From NCBI GenBank assembly GCA_002689405.1, contig NZFZ01000025.1, forward strand, positions 9,256 through 21,427: a stretch of 12,172 nt of DNA. The letters are read 5' to 3'. The notes below the pieces were generated by a model, which saw only the letters and a list, made by a program, of their open reading frames with translations, was not told the DNA's origin and did not search any database. This document shows positions 7,722 to 12,172 of the stretch, in pieces (positions within the stretch are counted from its first letter, which is position 1; each line of letters opens with the position of its first letter). The stretch is from Gammaproteobacteria bacterium (GTDB lineage Bacteria; Pseudomonadota; Gammaproteobacteria; Magnimaribacterales; AG-339-G14). A program made the position numbers and the translations under genes.

Positions 7722-9061
7722 TAGGAAATATTTAGAATTTCTTTAAGATAATTTATAGAAATATTTCCCTCAACAAAGTTTTTTTCATGAAAGATCTTAT
7801 CGTGCAGATCAGCATTGGTATCAATTCCTTCAATGTACATTTCTTCAAGAGCCACTCTCATTTTTCTTATAGCATCCAGTCGGTCCTTAGAGTGCGAGCA
7901 AATCTTAGCAACTAAAGCATCATAATACTGAGGAACTTTGTATCCCGAATATAAATGGGAGTCGGTTCTAATTCTAAATCCACCTGGAGGATGAAATTCG
8001 GTAACCAAGCCTGGTGACGGAATAAAAGTCTCTGAATGTTCGGCATTTATTCTGCATTCAATTGCATGACCTCGACAATTTATTTCCTCTTGGGAAAATC
8101 TTATTTCTTCTCCTGCAGCAATTTTTATTTGTAATTTTACAAGGTCTATTCCTGTAATCATTTCGGTAATAGTGTGTTCTACCTGAAGACGAGTATTCAT
8201 TTCAATAAAATAAAATTCTCCTTTTTCATAGAGGAATTCAAAAGTGCCCAAGCTCTTATAGTTAAGTTTTTTACAAGTATCCACTGAAACTTTCCTTATC
8301 TCTTGAAGTTTTTCTTCAGGAATTCCAAAAGCTGGAGCTTCTTCAATAATCTTTTGATTTTTTCTTTGGATGGAACAATCTCTTTCAAAAAAATGAATCA
8401 CATTTCCTGCATTATCTCCAGCTATTTGAATTTCAACATGTCTCGGAGAGGTTAAAAACTTTTCTAAATATATTTCATCGCTACCAAAACTATTCAAAGC
8501 CTCTCTTTGTGTAAGTTGCAATTTATCAAGTAATTCAGCTTCTTCCTCAACTATTTGGATACCTTTTCCACCGCCACCTGCAGCAGCTTTAATGATTAGC
8601 GGATATCCAATTTTTTTTGCAATTTCCATTGTCTCTCTGTTGGTTGCAGAAATTCTCCCCGTGCCTGGAACACATTGCATACCAGAACTTGAAACTGACT
8701 CTTTCGCTGAAATTTTATTACCCATGATCTTAATACTCTCAGGATCTGGACCAATAAAAGTATATCCACTTGCTTGTACTTGTTCTGCGAAGTGATCGTT
8801 TTCTGCTAAAAAGCCTACTCCAGGGTGAATTGCGTCACTGTCTGTTACTTCACAGGCACTTATAATAGCTGGGATATTTAGATAACTCTTTGTAGACTCT
8901 GCCGGCCCGATGCAAACAGATTCGTCTGCCATTTTTACATGCTTTAAGTCCTTATCTGCTTCAGAGTAGATAGCAACTGTAGAAATTCCCATTTCTTTAC
9001 AAGCTCTTAGAATTCTAAGAGCTACCTCTCCTCTGTTGGCAATGAGAATTTTTTTGAACAT
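7721..9061 (-). CDS. accC: Biotin carboxylase subunit of acetyl-CoA carboxylase, AccC
   Basis: AccC uses ATP and bicarbonate to carboxylate biotin on AccB, the first half-reaction of malonyl-CoA synthesis. The 446-residue product (E. coli 449) has the N-terminal biotin-carboxylase domain ([18 protein letters not shown]), the ATP-grasp glycine-rich loop AAAGGGGKG (159-167), and the catalytic stretch [12 protein letters not shown] holding Glu287, Asn289 and Arg291 (E. coli Glu288/Asn290/Arg292). Lys116, Lys158, His208 and Lys237 match E. coli Lys116, Lys159, His209 and Lys238. Several usually conserved positions differ: [10 protein letters not shown] where HPGYGFLSEN is usual, QRKNQK where E. 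coli has QRRHQK (His236 replaced by Asn), and VEHT for VEHP. It directly abuts accB with no spacer and has no visible Shine-Dalgarno site. leuS, rather than the more usual prmA, follows it. Confidence 0.97.
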   Translation of the reverse strand: MFKKILIANRGEVALRILRACKEMGISTVAIYSEADKDLKHVKMADESVCIGPAESTKSYLNIPAIISACEVTDSDAIHPGVGFLAENDHFAEQVQASGYTFIGPDPESIKIMGNKISAKESVSSSGMQCVPGTGRISATNRETMEIAKKIGYPLIIKAAAGGGGKGIQIVEEEAELLDKLQLTQREALNSFGSDEIYLEKFLTSPRHVEIQIAGDNAGNVIHFFERDCSIQRKNQKIIEEAPAFGIPEEKLQEIRKVSVDTCKKLNYKSLGTFEFLYEKGEFYFIEMNTRLQVEHTITEMITGIDLVKLQIKIAAGEEIRFSQEEINCRGHAIECRINAEHSETFIPSPGLVTEFHPPGGFRIRTDSHLYSGYKVPQYYDALVAKICSHSKDRLDAIRKMRVALEEMYIEGIDTNADLHDKIFHEKNFVEGNISINYLKEILNIS

Positions 9062-9532
9062 TTATTCTATTACAAATAAAGGTTGACCAAACTCAACTGG
9101 TTCAGCATTTTCAATAAGAACTTGTTTGATAGTTCCAGAGGAGTCCGCCTTTACTTCATTCATCATTTTCATAGCCTCAATGATACAAAGAACATCTCCC
9201 TCTGAAATTTTGTCGCCAACCGATACAAAGTCTTTTGCTCCTGGATTTGGCGCTGCATAAAAAGTTCCAACCATTGGAGAGTCAATGGTTTTTCCAGATA
9301 TACTTTCTTCTTCAGCTGACTGATTGCTAACTGCGTCTGCGGAGACATTACCCTTTACAGCTGCTGGCTCAGGAGAAGGGGCAACAACATTCGACGTTAT
9401 AATTTGTTCTTGAACAGGAACAGAAATTGCTTTGACAAGTTTTACTGATTCTTCTCCTTCTTTGATTTCAATTTCATTGAGTTGGGACTCTTCTAACATT
9501 TCTATTAGTTTTTTTACTTTTCTAATATCCAT
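9062..9532 (-). CDS. accB: Biotin carboxyl carrier protein AccB
   Basis: AccB carries biotin between the AccC active site and the AccA/AccD carboxyltransferase. The product is 156 residues, as in E. coli. The N-terminal region ([26 protein letters not shown]) is the part that contacts AccC. A low-complexity linker rich in Pro, Ala, Ser and Glu spans about 38-82. The C-terminal biotinyl domain has [10 protein letters not shown] with the biotinylated lysine at 122, preceded by SPMVGTFY and an APNPGAKDF segment matching the 'thumb' of the E. coli protein. A clear AGGAG site stands five bases before the ATG. The aroQ-accB-accC order is the classical gammaproteobacterial arrangement. Confidence 0.97.
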   Translation of the reverse strand: MDIRKVKKLIEMLEESQLNEIEIKEGEESVKLVKAISVPVQEQIITSNVVAPSPEPAAVKGNVSADAVSNQSAEEESISGKTIDSPMVGTFYAAPNPGAKDFVSVGDKISEGDVLCIIEAMKMMNEVKADSSGTIKQVLIENAEPVEFGQPLFVIE

Positions 9533-9537
9533 AGTTT

Positions 9538-9542
9538 CTCCT
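9538..9542 (-). promoter_or_regulatory. Shine-Dalgarno site for accB
   Basis: On the minus strand AGGAG is read at 9542-9538, five bases before the accB ATG at 9532, within the 12-base gap after aroQ. Most other genes here lack a recognisable site, so this marks AccB as a probable strong initiation point. That fits the known need for more carrier protein than carboxylase. Confidence 0.65.
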
Positions 9543-9544
9543 TT

Positions 9545-9979
9545 TTAAAATCTTTCTATTGCCAGTTCTAGAGCAGCTTTGTATCCCTGCTCGCCAAAAC
9601 CAGAAATTATGCCAACAGCTATGTCAGAAAAATAAGATTTTTCTCTGAAGGCTTCTCTATTAAAAATATTGCTTATATGAATTTCTATAAGCGGAATATC
9701 CACTCCAAGAATAGCATCTCTTAGGGCAACGCTAGTATGAGTGAAAGCCCCAGGATTAAACAAAATACATGAAACTTTTTCTTCCTTTCCGGTTTGAATC
9801 CTATCTACAAGTTCGTGCTCTGCATTGCTTTGAAAAGTCATTAACTCAACTTTATTTTTTTTGGCAATTGCAACTAATTCTTTTTCTATTTCTTCTAAGG
9901 TATGCTCACCATAAATATCTGTTTCTCGCTTACCAAGTAAATTAAGATTTGGTCCATTTAAAAGAAGAAAACTTTTCAT
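9545..9979 (-). CDS. aroQ: Type II 3-dehydroquinate dehydratase
   Basis: AroQ converts 3-dehydroquinate to 3-dehydroshikimate, step three of the shikimate pathway, as a cytoplasmic dodecamer. The 144-residue length is normal for the type II enzyme. Visible signatures: LLNGPNLNLLGKRE with Asn11 and Arg18, DIYG with the catalytic Tyr23 on the flexible lid, FQSNAEHELVDRIQ, FNPGAFTHTSVALRDAI with Asn75, and IEIHISN with the catalytic His101. Arg112 and SGFGEQGYKAALE follow. These correspond to Arg19, Tyr24, Asn75 and His101 of the M. tuberculosis enzyme. No good Shine-Dalgarno site precedes the ATG. It is 12 bases ahead of accB and 21 bases behind the DsbD-domain gene, and is very probably cotranscribed with both. 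Confidence 0.97.
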   Translation of the reverse strand: MKSFLLLNGPNLNLLGKRETDIYGEHTLEEIEKELVAIAKKNKVELMTFQSNAEHELVDRIQTGKEEKVSCILFNPGAFTHTSVALRDAILGVDIPLIEIHISNIFNREAFREKSYFSDIAVGIISGFGEQGYKAALELAIERF

Positions 9980-10000
9980 TTTTTAGATTTTAGCCGAAAT

Positions 10001-10439
10001 TTAGTCGATTTTCACAGAAGATATCCTTTTTTTATCGTACTTTATAATAATATTTTTCATTTTGCTGGGATAGCAAACCTTATTTTCATAACAACCTTGG
10101 TAGTTTAGGCTTATTTTCTCTTTATTTTCGGAAGAAAATTTGATTTTAAAGTCAGAATCAACAATTTCAATTAGACCAAAAAATACATCTTCTTTTTCTT
10201 TCTTCTTTCCGAGAAGCTTAAAATTTATATTTAAATCTTTTGAGTCTTTTAGAAATATTTTATCTAAATATATATAGGTTGCAGGCACCAATTTAAAATT
10301 TATTAAAACACTTTGATTTTCAACGTCAGCAGAAAGCGTAAAAGCTTCTTCAGGAGAAGGAATAAAATTATTTGAGTCAAAAATTTGCGCATGACTTAGA
10401 AGAGAAAAAAAGCCAACTATAATTAATTTTTTTTTTCAT
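10001..10439 (-). CDS. Stand-alone DsbD N-terminal (alpha) domain, with out-of-frame poly-A start
   Basis: From the codon at 10426 to the stop at 10001 one continuous frame encodes a signal peptide (LIIVGFFSLLSHA, likely cut before QIFD) and a domain matching the periplasmic alpha domain of DsbD. Evidence is FIPSPEEAF near the N-terminus (E. coli FVPADQAF), ATYIYLDKI for the GYYLY-type cap-loop strand, and YQGCYENKVCYPSK, with the two redox cysteines spaced as in E. coli (Cys103/Cys109). The protein stops just after this domain: the eight-helix beta domain and C-terminal thioredoxin domain are absent, and aroQ starts 21 bases on. The only nearby ATG (10439-10437, behind a weak AGAAG) is followed by ten A residues and is one base out of frame. 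With nine A residues it would read MKKKLIIVGF and give 145 residues. Read literally, the first in-frame conventional start is TTG at 10291, which would lose the signal peptide. It may be functional through slippage, wrongly sequenced, or a recent pseudogene. Confidence 0.75.
10418..10423 (+). promoter_or_regulatory. Candidate -10 element for the ABC transporter gene
   Basis: A perfect TATAAT lies 30 bases before the ATG at 10454, inside the signal-peptide codons of the divergent gene. With a 17-base spacer the -35 position reads CTTAGA (10395-10400), a poor match to TTGACA. Transcription would start near 10430 and give a leader of about 24 bases. In DNA this AT-rich a chance match is possible; its position in the only divergent junction of the window is the main support. 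Confidence 0.35.
10427..10436 (-). repeat. Ten-base A tract at the start of the DsbD-domain gene
   Basis: Ten T on the plus strand, so ten A in the minus-strand message directly after the ATG at 10439. It is the longest homopolymer I noticed in the window. Runs of eight or nine A/T elsewhere (for example in dat near 3268, holA near 4610 and the ABC gene near 11055) leave their frames intact. This one separates the ATG from the signal-peptide frame by one base. Confidence 0.85.
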
Positions 10440-10453
10440 GTAATCTTCTTTAT

Positions 10454-12034
10454 ATGAATATTTTGGAAGTAAAAAATCTCTCCATTTATTTTAATACAAA
10501 TAAAGACAAACAAATTTTAGCAGCCTCGAATATTACCTTTTCCGTTCCTGAGGGCGAAACACTTTCTATTGTTGGAGAATCGGGTTCGGGGAAAAGTATT
10601 ATTGGCTTATCAATCATGAAGTTACTTCCTTATCCTTTGGCTGGCCATGGAGCAGAAAGCAAGATCCTCTATAAAGGCGAAGATATTCTTCAAAAATCAA
10701 AGTTACAAATGCGAAAGTTGCGTGGAAAAAAAATATCGATGATTTTTCAAGAACCCATGACTTCTTTAAATCCTTTTTTGAAATGTGGAGAACAAATCAA
10801 AGAGAGTATTTTCTCAATTTCTAATAATCTTGATAGAAAAAGTCGAGTTATGGAGCTTTTAGATGAAGTTGAGTTTGAAGATCCAGAAAAAATCTTTAAC
10901 TCTTATCCTCACCAAATTTCAGGAGGACAAAGACAAAGAGTCATGATTGCAATGGCTATATCAAATGAACCAGATTTATTAATTGCAGACGAACCCACAA
11001 CAGCTCTTGATGTTAGTGTTGAACAAAGCTTGTTGGTGTTATTAAAAAAAATACAAAAAAAAATGGGGATGAGCATCATTTTCATTTCTCATGATCTAAA
11101 TATTGTAAGAAAAATATCAGATAGAGTTTTGGTTATGCAAAAAGGTGAGATAAAGGAAGAAAATTCAATGAATGAAATTTTTCAAAACCCTAAGGATCCA
11201 TATACTCAGAGATTAATAAATTCCTCCCCAGAACCCAAGTTGGGAAGTAAAGATCTTAATGATGAAATTCTAAAAATTTCTTCTTTGAATTTAACTTACT
11301 CAAAAAAAGATTTTATTGGCAGAACATCTAATTTTTCTGCTCTCAAGAACATCAATTTGTCTATTAAAAAAAATTCTGCTCTTGGCTTAGTTGGTGAATC
11401 TGGATCAGGAAAGTCGTCTCTTGCGAGATCGATTTTAGGAATTGAAAAATTCTCTGGAGAGATATTCTTTAAAGATAAAAATATCTTGAATTACAACAAT
11501 AAAGAAAAAAAATATTTTAAAAAAAATTGCCAGCTAGTTTTTCAAGATCCTTTTAGCTCACTTTCGCCAAGACAAAAAATATTTGATATTGTTAAAGAGG
11601 GGCTTGATATTCACGAATCCTCATTAAACTTCCTGCAAAAAAAAGAAAAAGTTTTGAAAGTTCTTGAAGACGTAAAAATGGATGAAAGTTGTCTTATTAA
11701 ATTCCCTCATGAGTTTTCCGGCGGGCAAAGACAGAGAATTGCCCTGGCAAAAGTATTAATTTTAGAACCAGAGTTTCTCATTTTAGACGAACCAACCTCA
11801 GCACTTGATATTTCCATCCAAAAGGAAATTATCAAGCTTTTATTAGATTTGCAGTCAAAAAGGGGATTGAGTTATTTGTTGATTAGTCATGATCTAAAAG
11901 TCATTAACGCTATTGCAGATGAAATAGTTGTTTTAAAGTCAGGTAAAATAGTTGAACAAGGTAAGCGCGATGATATTTTTTATAATGCCAAAGAACAGTA
12001 TACGAAATCGTTAATCCACGCAGCTTACAATTAG
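10454..12034 (+). CDS. yejF: Fused double-ATPase of an oligopeptide-type ABC importer (YejF/GsiA-like)
   Basis: This 526-residue protein holds two complete nucleotide-binding domains, the layout of YejF (529 residues in E. coli) or GsiA, equivalent to a DppD-DppF fusion. Domain 1: Walker A GESGSGKS (41-48), signature ISGGQRQR (155-162), Walker B LLIADE (175-180), H-loop His213, and the [14 protein letters not shown] segment typical of oligopeptide/nickel ATPases. Domain 2: Walker A GESGSGKS (314-321), signature FSGGQRQR (421-428), Walker B FLILDE (441-446), H-loop His479. It would power uptake of peptides or related solutes at the cytoplasmic face of the inner membrane. No permease or binding-protein gene is in the window, so the substrate is unknown and the symbol reflects architecture only. 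The ATG has no clear Shine-Dalgarno site and lies 14 bases from the divergent ATG. Confidence 0.88.
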   Translation: MNILEVKNLSIYFNTNKDKQILAASNITFSVPEGETLSIVGESGSGKSIIGLSIMKLLPYPLAGHGAESKILYKGEDILQKSKLQMRKLRGKKISMIFQEPMTSLNPFLKCGEQIKESIFSISNNLDRKSRVMELLDEVEFEDPEKIFNSYPHQISGGQRQRVMIAMAISNEPDLLIADEPTTALDVSVEQSLLVLLKKIQKKMGMSIIFISHDLNIVRKISDRVLVMQKGEIKEENSMNEIFQNPKDPYTQRLINSSPEPKLGSKDLNDEILKISSLNLTYSKKDFIGRTSNFSALKNINLSIKKNSALGLVGESGSGKSSLARSILGIEKFSGEIFFKDKNILNYNNKEKKYFKKNCQLVFQDPFSSLSPRQKIFDIVKEGLDIHESSLNFLQKKEKVLKVLEDVKMDESCLIKFPHEFSGGQRQRIALAKVLILEPEFLILDEPTSALDISIQKEIIKLLLDLQSKRGLSYLLISHDLKVINAIADEIVVLKSGKIVEQGKRDDIFYNAKEQYTKSLIHAAYN

Positions 12035-12041
12035 CTCTTAT

Positions 12042-12172
12042 ATGACAAAAATAAATAAACGAAAACATTCAGCTCCATTGGTTGATGGTCCTGAACAAGC
12101 TCCATCAAGATCAATGCTGAGGGCTGCTGGTTTTGAAGATGATGATTTTAGAAGGCCTCAAGTTGGCGTTGC
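12042..12172 (+). CDS. ilvD: Dihydroxy-acid dehydratase IlvD (3' partial)
   Basis: Only 43 codons are present before the window ends. The start reads MTKINKRKHSAPLVDGPEQA, followed by SRSMLRAAGFEDDDFRRPQVGV. The pattern VDG-x-x-x-APSR-x-MLRA-x-GF-x-x-x-DF-x-x-P-x-VGV is the characteristic N-terminus of one branch of the IlvD/Edd family. Dihydroxy-acid dehydratase removes water from 2,3-dihydroxy-isovalerate and the corresponding valerate in valine, leucine and isoleucine synthesis, using an Fe-S cluster whose ligands lie beyond this fragment. The sugar-acid dehydratases Edd or IlvD-like sugar dehydratases are less likely from this N-terminus but cannot be fully excluded. It begins seven bases after the ABC gene with no terminator between, so readthrough is likely. 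Confidence 0.85.
   Translation, partial: MTKINKRKHSAPLVDGPEQAPSRSMLRAAGFEDDDFRRPQVGV

Noticed and set aside
8592..8795. 67-codon plus-strand frame inside accC
   Set aside because: Antisense to the ATP-grasp region of biotin carboxylase; no independent support.
9987..10015. Possible minus-strand promoter for aroQ-accBC: GTGAAA, 17-base spacer, TAAAAT
   Set aside because: The -35 matches four of six and the -10 five of six, but the start would fall almost on the aroQ ATG, and such matches are expected by chance in DNA this AT-rich. I would not annotate it without transcript data.
10449..10454. Minus-strand TATAAA as a -10 for the DsbD-domain gene
   Set aside because: It would give a nearly leaderless message, has no -35 at a proper distance, and overlaps the candidate AGAAG ribosome-binding region; kept only as a comment in the divergent-junction finding.
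1..12172. tRNA or other RNA genes, riboswitches, CRISPR arrays, insertion sequences, inverted repeats, prophage or defence genes
   Set aside because: Essentially every base is taken up by recognised housekeeping coding sequence, and I saw no repeat units, transposase motifs or structured leaders.

Overview
The window is AT-rich, almost entirely coding chromosomal DNA from what looks like a streamlined, Gram-negative gammaproteobacterium. The case for Gammaproteobacteria rests on gene order: a dsbD-type gene next to aroQ-accB-accC, leuS-lptE-holA, and rodA-mltB-dacA are each typical of that class. The low G+C, frequent A/T homopolymers and near absence of intergenic DNA recall free-living marine lineages such as SAR86, but that placement is inference. 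Apart from a few lineage-specific oddities, this is a housekeeping region. I found no mobile element, CRISPR array, tRNA or rRNA gene, and no phage or defence genes.

Layout. (1) Positions 1-3946, plus strand: a peptidoglycan operon of rodA (5' end outside the window), mltB, dacA and dat, each overlapping the next by 1-4 bases. RodA polymerises glycan during elongation, MltB cleaves glycan, DacA trims D-Ala from stem peptides, and Dat interconverts D-Ala and D-Glu. (2) Positions 3943-10439, minus strand: a probable seven-gene run, in transcription order dsbD alpha domain, aroQ, accB, accC, leuS, lptE, holA. It joins periplasmic thiol chemistry, the shikimate pathway, the first step of fatty-acid synthesis, leucyl-tRNA synthesis, LPS export and the DNA polymerase III clamp loader. 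It meets the first operon tail to tail with the two stop codons overlapping. (3) Positions 10454-12172, plus strand: a fused double-ATPase oligopeptide-type ABC protein (YejF/GsiA-like), followed after 7 bases by the start of ilvD (branched-chain amino-acid synthesis), which runs off the end.

Only 54 bases of the window lie between genes, in four gaps of 12, 21, 14 and 7 bases; there is no gene-free stretch of 300 bases. The most interesting spot is the minus-strand gene at 10001-10439. It encodes only the N-terminal periplasmic domain of DsbD with its redox cysteine pair, lacking the membrane and thioredoxin domains. Its only plausible start codon is separated from the signal-peptide frame by a run of ten A residues that puts the two out of frame. 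That is a sequencing error, a real mutation, or a transcriptional slippage site.
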